Below the pieces are notes generated by a model. It was given only the letters and a program-made list of their open reading frames with translations. It was not told the DNA's origin and did not search any database. A program made the position numbers and the translations under genes. Source: Patiriisocius marinistellae (GTDB lineage Bacteria; Bacteroidota; Bacteroidia; Flavobacteriales; Flavobacteriaceae). Taken from it: a stretch of DNA of 64,000 nucleotides. Location: NCBI RefSeq assembly GCF_009014635.1, contig NZ_BKCF01000005.1:62001-126000 (forward strand), given 5' to 3'. Below, piece by piece: positions 34,858 through 42,837 of the stretch; the stretch's first letter is position 1, and every line of letters starts with the position of its first letter.

Positions 34858-36963
34858 ATGAGCAGTAACACAGAATTTGAAAACATTGCGTTTGATCTGC
34901 CAAAGAATCAATCTAACGTCATTAAAGTAATAGGCGTAGGTGGCGGCGGCAGCAATGCTATTAACCATATGTTTAATCAAGGAATCAAAGGCGTTGACTT
35001 TGTTATTTGTAATACAGATGCGCAGGCTCTCGAAAACAGTAGTGTGCCAAATAAAATACAGTTAGGTGTGGATCTAACAGAAGGTCTTGGGGCTGGTGCA
35101 AATCCTAAGGTGGGAGAACAGAGTGCTGTAGAAAGTATGGCAGATATTAAGAACATGTTAACTACAAATACTAAGATGATTTTTATCACGGCTGGTATGG
35201 GTGGTGGAACTGGAACTGGAGCTGCACCTATTATTGCGAGAATGGCGAAAGATCTTGATATTTTGACTGTGGGTATTGTAACAATTCCTTTTCAATTTGA
35301 AGGGAAGTTGCGTAATGAGCAGGCACTAGTAGGTGTTGAAAATCTACGTGCAAATGTAGATTCACTAGTTGTAATTAATAACAATAAACTACGTGAGGTC
35401 TACGGAAATTTAGGCTTCAAAGCAGGATTTTCAAAAGCAGATGAAGTATTAGCAACAGCAGCGCGAGGTATTGCCGAAGTTATTACACATCATTATACTC
35501 AAAACATTGACCTTAGGGATGCAAAGACTGTACTCTCAAATAGTGGAACTGCAATTATGGGTAGTGCAACTGCAAGTGGTGCAAACAGGGCGCATGATGC
35601 AATAAGTAAAGCATTAGACTCTCCATTGTTGAATGATAATAAAATAGCCGGAGCTAAAAATGTTTTACTACTAATCGTATCTGGAGCCGAAGAGATTACT
35701 ATTGATGAGATAGGTGAAATTAGTGACCATATTCAAAATGAGGCAGGACACAGTGCAAATATTATTATGGGTGTTGGTGATGATGACGCTCTAGAAGGTG
35801 CAATTTCAATTACTGTAATTGCAACGGGTTTTGACGCGGAACAACAAAATGAAATTAGCAATACTGAAACCAAGAAAATAATCCACACGCTCGAAGAGGA
35901 GCAAAAGGCAGAGCAAGACTTGACAACAAATGTTACTGCTTCTCCAGTGGAACTTCCTAAGGCTGAAGTGCCTCCTGCTCCTGTTGTTCCAGAACCTGCA
36001 AAAGTGATTCGTCACACATTGTTTGAAGAGGAGGAAATACAAACAATCAAACTTACTCCCAAAGCAGTTGTTGAAGCACCAGTACAAAACAAAATTCCTT
36101 TTGAGGGCTATGTGGCTACATCAAATTTTATAAAAAATATTGATGTGGAATCTACAGCAGTAGATATACATGTACTTGCTGAGTTTGAGCAATTGATTAT
36201 TAATGAAATTGATGTAAATGATTTTGAAATAGTTAAACCTAAAGAAGCTGAAGAAACCAAAACTCAAGAAGCTATAATTTCTTCGGAAATAGAACAACCT
36301 ACTACTGTCGATTTTACAATAAACACAGTTAAAAAAGAAGTTTTTAATGAAGCGGAAATTTCCGAAGAGAAAGAAGAGGAAAGTGCAGTTGGGAATTCGA
36401 TGTTAATGTTTGATATGCCAATAAATGATGTTGAAGAAGAGACTGCCGAAGTGATCAAGCATGATTTGCAAGTTGAGGATATTCAAGTAAATGACCATGT
36501 TGAAGTAATACCAGTTAATGAACAGACTAAAGATGGGATTAGGCGTTACAGTCTTGATGATTATCAAGAAAAAGAAGAAGAGTTGTTAAGCGCAAAACCT
36601 ACGCAAAAAGTAGCTGAAGAAACGATTGTTTTTGAAACAAAGACGGTGCCTCAAACAGAAATAGAAGCTGATACTGAATATGAAGTTGCTGAGATTGATC
36701 CAATGAACGCTCCCATTTCACAATTATTGAAAGACCGTACTGAGGAACGTAAGCGTAAGTTGAAAGACTTTAACTACAAATTTAGGAACAGTGGATCAAA
36801 ATTAGAAGATATTGAAAAGCAACCTGCTTATAAACGTGCTGGTATTGAGTTAGAGGATGCAAAAAATTCTGGAAGTAGCATCTCAAGAACTTCGGTAAAT
36901 ACTGATGATGACAATATTGATTTAAGAACTAATAATAGTTTTTTACATGATAACGTTGATTAA
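34858..36963 (+). CDS. ftsZ: cell division GTPase FtsZ with very long C-terminal linker
   Basis: Tubulin homologue that forms the Z ring. Residues about 15-325 are the conserved GTPase and T7 domains, with GGGGSNAINHM, the signature GMGGGTGTGAAP, NNNKLREVYG and the synergy-loop region. After residue 325 comes an acidic, low-complexity linker of more than 300 residues, then a short conserved end (NIDLRTNNSFLHDNVD). At 701 residues it is nearly twice the E. coli length; long linkers are usual in Flavobacteriia. Two inverted CTTCGGAAAT words lie in the linker (36281 and 36358). A terminator closes the dcw cluster. Confidence 0.96.
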   Translation: MSSNTEFENIAFDLPKNQSNVIKVIGVGGGGSNAINHMFNQGIKGVDFVICNTDAQALENSSVPNKIQLGVDLTEGLGAGANPKVGEQSAVESMADIKNMLTTNTKMIFITAGMGGGTGTGAAPIIARMAKDLDILTVGIVTIPFQFEGKLRNEQALVGVENLRANVDSLVVINNNKLREVYGNLGFKAGFSKADEVLATAARGIAEVITHHYTQNIDLRDAKTVLSNSGTAIMGSATASGANRAHDAISKALDSPLLNDNKIAGAKNVLLLIVSGAEEITIDEIGEISDHIQNEAGHSANIIMGVGDDDALEGAISITVIATGFDAEQQNEISNTETKKIIHTLEEEQKAEQDLTTNVTASPVELPKAEVPPAPVVPEPAKVIRHTLFEEEEIQTIKLTPKAVVEAPVQNKIPFEGYVATSNFIKNIDVESTAVDIHVLAEFEQLIINEIDVNDFEIVKPKEAEETKTQEAIISSEIEQPTTVDFTINTVKKEVFNEAEISEEKEEESAVGNSMLMFDMPINDVEEETAEVIKHDLQVEDIQVNDHVEVIPVNEQTKDGIRRYSLDDYQEKEEELLSAKPTQKVAEETIVFETKTVPQTEIEADTEYEVAEIDPMNAPISQLLKDRTEERKRKLKDFNYKFRNSGSKLEDIEKQPAYKRAGIELEDAKNSGSSISRTSVNTDDDNIDLRTNNSFLHDNVD

Positions 36964-36992
36964 ATTATAAAAACAGCTTAACCTACTAATTA

Positions 36993-37027
36993 AAAAACGA
37001 GTACTCTAATTTTGAGTGCTCGTTTTT
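36993..37027 (+). terminator. terminator closing the dcw cluster
   Basis: AAAAACGAGTACTC (36993-37006) pairs with GAGTGCTCGTTTTT (37014-37027), with one G-T pair, around a 7-nt loop and ending in T residues. Confidence 0.88.
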
Positions 37028-37278
37028 GTTTTTATAAAATTTTTTTAATAAATGAGTACAATTAAAGAAGTAGTCTATTTGACAAATGTCAACTCAATGA
37101 GTAATTTTATCATTAAATACATTGTGATTATTATACTTTATATTTATACTTTAGAACTAAATTTATCATAGAGGGATTTTAAAGGTAAATAATTTTCTAA
37201 TTAGCAATGTATTACTGAAAATTTAATTAATTAAGCCTTCTTAGTTTTTTAAAATAATTATCAAAGAAAGAAGTAGCA
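37028..37278. other. gap between ftsZ terminator and the storage-like locus
   Basis: About 250 bp of AT-rich DNA. I see a small palindrome, TTGAC-AAAT-GTCAA (37079-37092), and AT-rich TATACTTTATA stretches that could be promoter DNA, but no clear TAnnTTTG element, no open frame and no RNA gene. Confidence 0.4.
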
Positions 37279-37911
37279 ATGACAAAGAAGACAGCAGAGA
37301 CAGCATCATTTATGGTGCGCTTTAATCAGAAAATTTATACAGAAAAAGGAGAGAACAAAGTGCAATGGCGTGGTAAAGTGAGTCATGTACAAGGTGGTGA
37401 AGAACTTAATTTTTTAGACTTTAATGATGCGGCAGCTTTTATTCAAGAACGTTTGGCTGCACTTACTTTAGATGCTACTCAAGATAAGTCTACTGAGGAG
37501 CAAGAGAGTATACTAAAAAAGAGTTATTCTCTGTTTAAGACATTTGCTGCTACAGGTCCGCAGTTTTTAAAAGAAACATTGAAAGATCCTCGAAAGCAAG
37601 TAGCGCATTTACAAGATCAACTAAATGAATACGGAGAAGAGTTGCTTGAAAAAGTGCCTATTGATCAATGGCGAAATGCTTCAAAATCTGATTTTCAAGA
37701 TATTAAAGAGTCGATAAGTGCGCTAACAATAGCGGTTGCAAAGTTAAATAAAAAGGTAGAATCTTTAAATGGAGCTACGCTAGAGAAAAAGCCTGCATCA
37801 AGAAAAACTACAGTAAAGAAAACACCGCCAAAAAAAACTCCAGTTAATAAAAGTACTGTAAGTATTAAAAAAAAGACTACAGCAAAAAAGGCTAAACCTA
37901 CAAAGAAGTAA
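37279..37911 (+). CDS. soluble protein with lysine-rich histone-like tail
   Basis: The 210-residue protein has an N-terminal part (1-80) with alternating strands and VQWRGKVSHVQGGEELNFLDF, a helical middle (about 85-155, GPQFLKETLKDP to ALTIAVAKLNKKVESL) with coiled-coil character, and a tail from about 160 made of Lys, Thr, Pro and Ala repeats (KKTPPKKTPVNK). Such tails bind DNA or RNA without sequence preference and also occur on granule-associated proteins such as PhaF. It is 8 bp upstream of the BTAD regulator and probably co-transcribed with it. I do not recognise a family for the N-terminal part. Confidence 0.7.
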   Translation: MTKKTAETASFMVRFNQKIYTEKGENKVQWRGKVSHVQGGEELNFLDFNDAAAFIQERLAALTLDATQDKSTEEQESILKKSYSLFKTFAATGPQFLKETLKDPRKQVAHLQDQLNEYGEELLEKVPIDQWRNASKSDFQDIKESISALTIAVAKLNKKVESLNGATLEKKPASRKTTVKKTPPKKTPVNKSTVSIKKKTTAKKAKPTKK

Positions 37912-37919
37912 ACGGCTTT

Positions 37920-38723
37920 ATGATTGAACTCACTACACAGCTTGATGAGCTTCTTAAATTTCAAGAAGAAGCACTTATAAGGTTTCAAACCTTAGGCAAT
38001 TTTGTGCTTTGGCGTGAGGGAGTAAAAGTGAATTCTAAGGATTGGGGAAGAGATAAAACAGTACAACTTATACAATACCTTATTTGTTATAGACAGCGGC
38101 ACGCTCTCCATAAGGAACATATTATGGAGCACCTGTGGGAAGAAGGTGATGACCGTGATTTTAAAGTGGCGCTACACGGAGTTAATAAAATATTAGAGCC
38201 AGACAGACCTTCTCGTACAGAACCACTATATGTAGAGCGCCAGGGTGTTACATACCAGCTCAACTTAGAAAAAGTATGGATAGATGCAGAAGCTGTTGAA
38301 AAATACATTGCAATCGGTAATGAAGCGCTTGCTTCTAATATTGTTTGTGCAAAAAAAGCATTTAAAGCTGCAATTTCAATGTATCAAGGGAGTTATTTGC
38401 CTAATAGGATTTTTGAAGACTGGACTACAGAAGAAAGAGAAAAACTTCAAATTTTAATTTTAGGTGCTTATACCGTACTTGCAGAATTGATTGTTGAAGA
38501 AAATCCTATGGAAAGTGTACGCCTTACACAACAAGCGATTGCCATAGATGCTACATGGGAAGACGCATACAAAATTCAGATGCAAGCTTATATTGCAAAA
38601 GGGAATCGTCCTCAGGCATTAAAAACTTATCAAAAATGTGTTGATGTACTTGATAAGGAATATGGCATTGATCCATTACCTGCAACTAAAAATCTTCTTA
38701 AAGAGATTGAAGCTATAGCTTAA
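37920..38723 (+). CDS. BTAD (SARP-like) transcriptional regulator
   Basis: The 267-residue protein has an N-terminal winged-helix-like domain (about 1-110, with FQTLGNFVLWREG and KTVQLIQYLICYR) and a C-terminal bacterial transcriptional activation domain of TPR-like helices (about 120-265, FKAAISMYQGSYLPN, RLTQQAIAIDATWEDAYKIQMQAY, ALKTYQKCVDVLDKEYGIDPLP). This is the layout of SARP-type activators, which bind 11-bp-spaced direct repeats near promoters. Two such repeat sets lie just downstream, before the phasin-like genes, so those genes are its likely targets. SARP-type activators are best known from Streptomyces. Confidence 0.85.
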   Translation: MIELTTQLDELLKFQEEALIRFQTLGNFVLWREGVKVNSKDWGRDKTVQLIQYLICYRQRHALHKEHIMEHLWEEGDDRDFKVALHGVNKILEPDRPSRTEPLYVERQGVTYQLNLEKVWIDAEAVEKYIAIGNEALASNIVCAKKAFKAAISMYQGSYLPNRIFEDWTTEEREKLQILILGAYTVLAELIVEENPMESVRLTQQAIAIDATWEDAYKIQMQAYIAKGNRPQALKTYQKCVDVLDKEYGIDPLPATKNLLKEIEAIA

Positions 38724-38727
38724 AGTA

Positions 38728-38737
38728 CTTCGGAAAT
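38728..38737 (+). repeat. CTTCGGAAAT word
   Basis: One exact copy of the recurrent word starts 4 bp after the regulator stop. A degenerate reverse copy (ATTTCCGCGA) follows within 30 bp, so a weak hairpin may form at the 3' end of this transcript. Confidence 0.55.
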
Positions 38738-38829
38738 ATATTTATTTTAAAATTTCCGCGAAAGCGAAATCCTTACTATCAAAGAGTTTCTATCTATTTT
38801 CAATATTAATTTTCTTGTTTATAAGTTAT

Positions 38830-38865
38830 CTGTAACTCATCTGTAACTGCTTGATTATATGTTTG
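38830..38865 (+). promoter_or_regulatory. promoter 1 with 11-bp direct repeats (SARP-type site)
   Basis: CTGTAACT occurs at 38830-38837 and again at 38841-38848, an 11-bp period. A TATGTTTG -7 element follows at 38858-38865, 9 bp after the second repeat. SARP activators bind repeats with this period and a similar distance to the -10 box. The -33 position is covered by the repeats and has no good TTTG, which fits an activator-dependent promoter. Confidence 0.65.
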
Positions 38866-38906
38866 CAGCATAAAAATTAATAATCCAATCTCACAATACA
38901 CATATT

Positions 38907-39164
38907 ATGGCAACAAAACCAAAAAGAACAAAGCAAACACTTATTGAAAAAGCAGCGAACGGAGCACTTGCTTTAACTACTAAAGCAAATGACTTTGCAC
39001 TTAAAACAACGGAGCGTGCTTTTAAAACTTCTTTTAAAATGACAGAGAAATGTATGGGTGTTACTTATAAGATGGTAAAAAAAGGATTAGAGGTTTCTGC
39101 AACTCAGCAAGAAATGACTTTTGATGTTTTGAATAGTATTAAGAAAAAAGTAATTAAAAAATAA
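38907..39164 (+). CDS. small phasin-like protein 1
   Basis: An 85-residue, basic, almost fully helical protein without signal peptide. Its motif KANDFALKTTE near residue 30 and the C-terminal TQQEMTFDVLNSIKKK recur in the 95-residue protein two genes downstream, so the two are paralogues. Length, amphipathic helices and lack of Cys resemble phasins, which coat polymer or lipid inclusions, but the sequence is too short to prove this. The gene has its own promoter with direct repeats. Confidence 0.65.
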   Translation: MATKPKRTKQTLIEKAANGALALTTKANDFALKTTERAFKTSFKMTEKCMGVTYKMVKKGLEVSATQQEMTFDVLNSIKKKVIKK

Positions 39165-39189
39165 AACGCTAAATATCTAGCAATCAACT

Positions 39190-39225
39190 TTGCAACTCAT
39201 CTGTAACTCGCAGATTGTATGTTTG
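39190..39225 (+). promoter_or_regulatory. promoter 2, near-duplicate of promoter 1
   Basis: TTGCAACT (39190-39197) and CTGTAACT (39201-39208) repeat with an 11-bp period, and TATGTTTG lies at 39218-39225, again 9 bp after the second repeat. The segment from the repeats to GCATCATA aligns with promoter 1 over about 40 bp with few changes. Confidence 0.65.
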
Positions 39226-39264
39226 CATCATAATTAAAACAATAACATAAAAACAATATATAAA

Positions 39265-40290
39265 ATGGCTACAACAAAAAAGAATATAACTAAGAAGACT
39301 GCTACAAAAGCAACATCTAAAGTAAATAAATTGAACAACTCATTAGTAAATGCTTCAATGGCAGCGATCAATACAACTGTTGAAAATGGAGAGAAATGGC
39401 AAAAATTGACTAAAAAATTAATTAAGCAATCTGAGCCTATTCGCACGAAGCAAATGAATATGATTTTTGAAACTGCAACTGCTGTAAAAAATCAAGCGAC
39501 CTCTGGAAAAGAGCGTATGATGGATTTAGTAGGGTATGATGGAACTACTGTAGATAAAGCGGTAAAGTACGCAAAAAACAATCCTGTTAGTAAAAAAGTA
39601 ATTAGCACTGCAGAAGGTGTAATTGAGAAAGTTACAGAGAACCCGATGGTGAAGAAAGTTGAAAAAACAACTGACGGAATCAAAAAAATGAGCATCGCTA
39701 AATTTAACGATGTAAAAGAAGATGTTCTTGAACAAGCTCAAAAAATACTTCATAGAGGAGAAGAGATTGTAGAAGATGCTAAAGCTCCTAAGAAAACTTC
39801 AAAGCAAGTAAAGGCTAAAGGTGCTGCTAAAGTAAAAGCGGTTCGTAAGACTACAACTAAGAAAACTACTGTAGCAAAGAAAGCTACTGCAAAAAAGGTA
39901 AAAGCTGTAAAAGAAACTGCTAAAGCGATTGTAAAGGAAGTAAAAGCTCAGGGTACTGATAAGGTAGCTGATATTAAAGAAACTGGAAAAGAAAAAGTTG
40001 CAGAAGTAAAAACAGCTACTAAGAAAGCGGTAAAAACTATAGCAAAGGATGATTTAAAAATTATTCACGGAATTGGACCTAAATTAGAAGGTGTTTTTAA
40101 TAAAAATGGAATAAACACTTACGGTGAACTTGCAAAAGTTGATGCTACTAAGATTGAAGCGATTTTAGATGAAGCTGGACCTGTATTTAAAAATATTGAC
40201 ACAAAGGACTGGAAGAAACAAGCAGAGGTAGGTGCAGAAGGTGGTGAAGAGGCTCTTAAAACATGGGTAGCTCGTTATAGAACTGTATAA
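39265..40290 (+). CDS. phasin-like, histone-H1-like protein with helix-hairpin-helix end
   Basis: Three parts in 341 residues. Residues about 10-165 are a helical region resembling phasins (SLVNASMAAINTTVENGEKW, then IFETATAVKNQATSGKERM). Residues about 165-260 are a Lys/Ala/Thr/Val tail of the histone-H1/AlgP kind (KKATAKKVKAVKETAKA). Residues about 262-341 form a helix-hairpin-helix domain (LKIIHGIGPKLEGVFNKNGI) of a type found in DNA-binding and L21-associated proteins. Phasin plus basic tail is the plan of Pseudomonas PhaF, which links storage granules to the nucleoid. The extra domain adds a second possible nucleic-acid contact. Confidence 0.7.
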   Translation: MATTKKNITKKTATKATSKVNKLNNSLVNASMAAINTTVENGEKWQKLTKKLIKQSEPIRTKQMNMIFETATAVKNQATSGKERMMDLVGYDGTTVDKAVKYAKNNPVSKKVISTAEGVIEKVTENPMVKKVEKTTDGIKKMSIAKFNDVKEDVLEQAQKILHRGEEIVEDAKAPKKTSKQVKAKGAAKVKAVRKTTTKKTTVAKKATAKKVKAVKETAKAIVKEVKAQGTDKVADIKETGKEKVAEVKTATKKAVKTIAKDDLKIIHGIGPKLEGVFNKNGINTYGELAKVDATKIEAILDEAGPVFKNIDTKDWKKQAEVGAEGGEEALKTWVARYRTV

Positions 40291-40321
40291 TTAATGATTA
40301 TAATTTTATAAAATATACAAG

Positions 40322-40609
40322 ATGAAAAAGAAAGTAAATGTGAAGAACGCTAAAGGAATGATTTCTAAGGCAATGAATACTTCAAAAACAGCAGTAACAA
40401 AAGCAAATGATTTTGCTTTAAACACTACAGAGGTTGTGGTTACTGGATCATTAGAAGCTACTGCACAGTGGCAAACAGTTGCAGATAATGCTATTAAAGG
40501 TGGTCTTAAGCTTGCTAAAAACCAACAAGATTTAGTGTTTGACGTATTAAACGAAATTAAAAGCCAAGTAAAAGAAAGTAAAAAGAGATTCTCAAAACTT
40601 GTGGCTTAA
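40322..40609 (+). CDS. small phasin-like protein 2
   Basis: A 95-residue basic helical protein, paralogous to the 85-residue protein upstream (shared KANDFAL.TTE and QQDLVFDVLNEIKSQ). It follows the histone-like gene by 31 bp, without a new promoter, and ends before a terminator, so it is co-transcribed with the gene before it. A coat protein for intracellular inclusions is the best guess. No enzymatic motif is present. Confidence 0.65.
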   Translation: MKKKVNVKNAKGMISKAMNTSKTAVTKANDFALNTTEVVVTGSLEATAQWQTVADNAIKGGLKLAKNQQDLVFDVLNEIKSQVKESKKRFSKLVA

Positions 40610-40640
40610 ATATTAGATTTTAAGTAATTAATAATTGGAA

Positions 40641-40679
40641 GAAACCGAGTTGTATATTATAATGCAGCTCGGTTTTTTT
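40641..40679 (+). terminator. terminator after the phasin-like genes
   Basis: AAACCGAGTTG with CAGCTCGGTTT (one G-T pair) forms the stem, followed by seven T residues. It separates the phasin-like genes from the lipid enzymes. Confidence 0.85.
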
Positions 40680-40818
40680 ATTTAAGAAAAGCACATTAAA
40701 TACATTCTAATTTTGCTATTTTTAACAAAATCTGCTTTTTAAAATCCTTTTAGTATTTATTGTGTTTTATAAAGTCTGAAATGAGGTATATTAAATTAAT
40801 TAGTATTTGTTGTAAATT

Positions 40819-41472
40819 TTGGCCAAACAAAACAAAATAACGGAAGCACACATTATCGATTTTTATATGGATGATGTAACAAATCTAGGTGAAAAACCAG
40901 ATGATGTTGAATTGTTTGCTGCATCACATAAATTTGAAGCAGCGCAATTTTATAAACATTTCGAAGATTTTAAAGATTTAGACCGTAGCATTTTTAAAAT
41001 CCTGATTGACACATCTATCGCCACACTTGCAGAAAGTGGAGATTTTATTTCGTTTAATAAAAAAGACAAACTTTTAAGTCTATTTTTCACCTTCTTTGAA
41101 AACCTGAATTTAAATAGAGATTTTTGTGTTATTACTATAAAAAGTTATGGAATTAGTTTGAGTACTTTATCATTATTTTCTGAGCTTAAAGAAAGTTTTA
41201 TACAATTTATGGACTCTTTGAAACTCGAGACTTTAAGTATTAACCTTGAAGCGTTAGAGTCTATCCAGAAAAAATCAATAAATGAAGCTGCTTGGGTACA
41301 ACTTTTGCTTACTATTAAATTTTGGATGACAGATGAATCTGAGCAATGTCAAAAAACAGATATTTTCATTGAAAAATCTATTAATACCAGTCTAGAACTG
41401 CTCAATACTCAATCGCTAAATAATATTATTGATTTAGGAAAATTTCTGTACGCCGAAAAATTTAAGTCCTAA
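40819..41472 (+). CDS. TetR-like protein, degenerate DNA-binding region
   Basis: A 217-residue all-helical protein starting at TTG (MAKQNKITEAHIIDFYMDD). The N-terminal 60 residues have the outline of a TetR helix-turn-helix (KFEAAQFYKHFEDFKDLDRSIF resembles the end of the recognition helix and the helix after it), but the usual Gly and hydrophobic pattern is weak. The rest matches a TetR ligand-binding fold in length. It is 9 bp upstream of the ABC1 kinase gene and heads the lipid-enzyme operon, so it may regulate that operon or serve as an accessory factor. Confidence 0.6.
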   Translation: MAKQNKITEAHIIDFYMDDVTNLGEKPDDVELFAASHKFEAAQFYKHFEDFKDLDRSIFKILIDTSIATLAESGDFISFNKKDKLLSLFFTFFENLNLNRDFCVITIKSYGISLSTLSLFSELKESFIQFMDSLKLETLSINLEALESIQKKSINEAAWVQLLLTIKFWMTDESEQCQKTDIFIEKSINTSLELLNTQSLNNIIDLGKFLYAEKFKS

Positions 41473-41481
41473 AAGAATATT

Positions 41482-42804
41482 ATGAAAACTACTAAAGATA
41501 TACCACTATCAAAAATACACCGCGCTTCTAAGTTATTGCAAACAGGAGCAAAAGTGGGTGTAAATTATCTTAAATATTATGGAGATAAGATGGTGAGTTC
41601 AGAAGAAGAAGCAAAAGAGCGCTTAAATGAAAATAATGCAAATGATATTTACGACAGTTTAAAAACTCTTAAAGGTAGTGCGCTAAAAATGGCTCAAATG
41701 ATGAGTATGGAGAAAAATATAATGCCTAAAGCATTTGTAGAAAAATTTTCGCTATCTCAATTTTCGGTGCCACCATTATCTGCTCCTTTAGTTTTAAAAA
41801 CGTTTAAAAAATCTTTTGGAAAATTTCCAGATCAATTATTTGATAGCTTTAATACAACAGCTACAAATGCAGCTAGTATAGGGCAGGTACATCAAGCAAA
41901 AAAGGATGGAAAAATCCTTGCGGTAAAAATCCAGTACCCTGGGGTAGCGCATAGTATTCAATCAGATCTAGCCATCGTAAAGCCAATAGCGATGAAAATG
42001 TTCAATATAAAAGGGGAGCATTCTGAGCGTTATTTTAATGAAGTTGAAAATAAGCTTATTGAAGAAACAGACTATGTTCTAGAATTAGAGCAAAGTGAAG
42101 AAGTAGCAAAAGCTTGTACACATATTTCCAATCTCCATTTTCCAGTATATTATCCAGAATATTGCTCAGATCAAATCATTACAATGGATTGGATGAAAGG
42201 TATTCACTTGTCTGAATTTACTCAAATTAATACGGATCAAGAAGTAGCAAATAAATTAGGGCAGGCGCTTTGGGACTTTTATATGTATCAAATTCATGTC
42301 TTACGTAAAGTTCATGCAGATCCCCATCCCGGCAATTTTTTAGTTTCTGAAACTAACGAACTCGTTGCGCTTGATTTTGGTTGTATGAAAATGATACCAG
42401 ATACATTTTATAATCCTTATTTTGAGCTTTTTAAAAGGGATGTAATTGATGATCCAAAAAGCTTCAAAAAAAATCTTATGGCTTTGGAAGTGTTACGAAA
42501 GGATGATTCAAAAGAAGAACTTACATTTTTCACACAGATGTTTTACGAGGTGTTGGAGTTATTTATTTCGCCATTTCAAAATGATACTTTTGATTTTTCA
42601 GACGAGACATTTTTTGAGAAAATTTCGGCATTAGGAGAACAATATATGAAAAAATCAAACCTTAAAAATATGAATGGAAATAGAGGATCTAGACATATTA
42701 TTTATATGAATCGTACCTTTTTTGGGCTTTTTAGCTTGATGTTTGACCTTAAAGCAAAAAATATTAAAATTCGAAATTATAACACTTTCGCGTTAGCAAA
42801 ATAA
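41482..42804 (+). CDS. ABC1/UbiB-family atypical kinase
   Basis: A 440-residue cytoplasmic protein of the ABC1 (UbiB/COQ8) family. Visible are the KxGQ-like helix region LKGSALKMAQMM (about 63-74), the alanine-rich loop ASIGQVHQA (131-139), lysine 149 in AVKIQYPG, the catalytic HADPHPGNFL and the metal-binding ALDFGCMK. Members act as ATPases or kinases that support lipid, often prenyl-lipid, metabolism. Here the gene lies between a TetR-like protein and WS/DGAT, so a part in neutral-lipid synthesis or storage is inferred. It is unlikely to be the ubiquinone UbiB, since flavobacteria use menaquinone. Confidence 0.85.
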   Translation: MKTTKDIPLSKIHRASKLLQTGAKVGVNYLKYYGDKMVSSEEEAKERLNENNANDIYDSLKTLKGSALKMAQMMSMEKNIMPKAFVEKFSLSQFSVPPLSAPLVLKTFKKSFGKFPDQLFDSFNTTATNAASIGQVHQAKKDGKILAVKIQYPGVAHSIQSDLAIVKPIAMKMFNIKGEHSERYFNEVENKLIEETDYVLELEQSEEVAKACTHISNLHFPVYYPEYCSDQIITMDWMKGIHLSEFTQINTDQEVANKLGQALWDFYMYQIHVLRKVHADPHPGNFLVSETNELVALDFGCMKMIPDTFYNPYFELFKRDVIDDPKSFKKNLMALEVLRKDDSKEELTFFTQMFYEVLELFISPFQNDTFDFSDETFFEKISALGEQYMKKSNLKNMNGNRGSRHIIYMNRTFFGLFSLMFDLKAKNIKIRNYNTFALAK

Positions 42805-42837
42805 AATTAATCACCCATTAAATTGCATATAACAACA

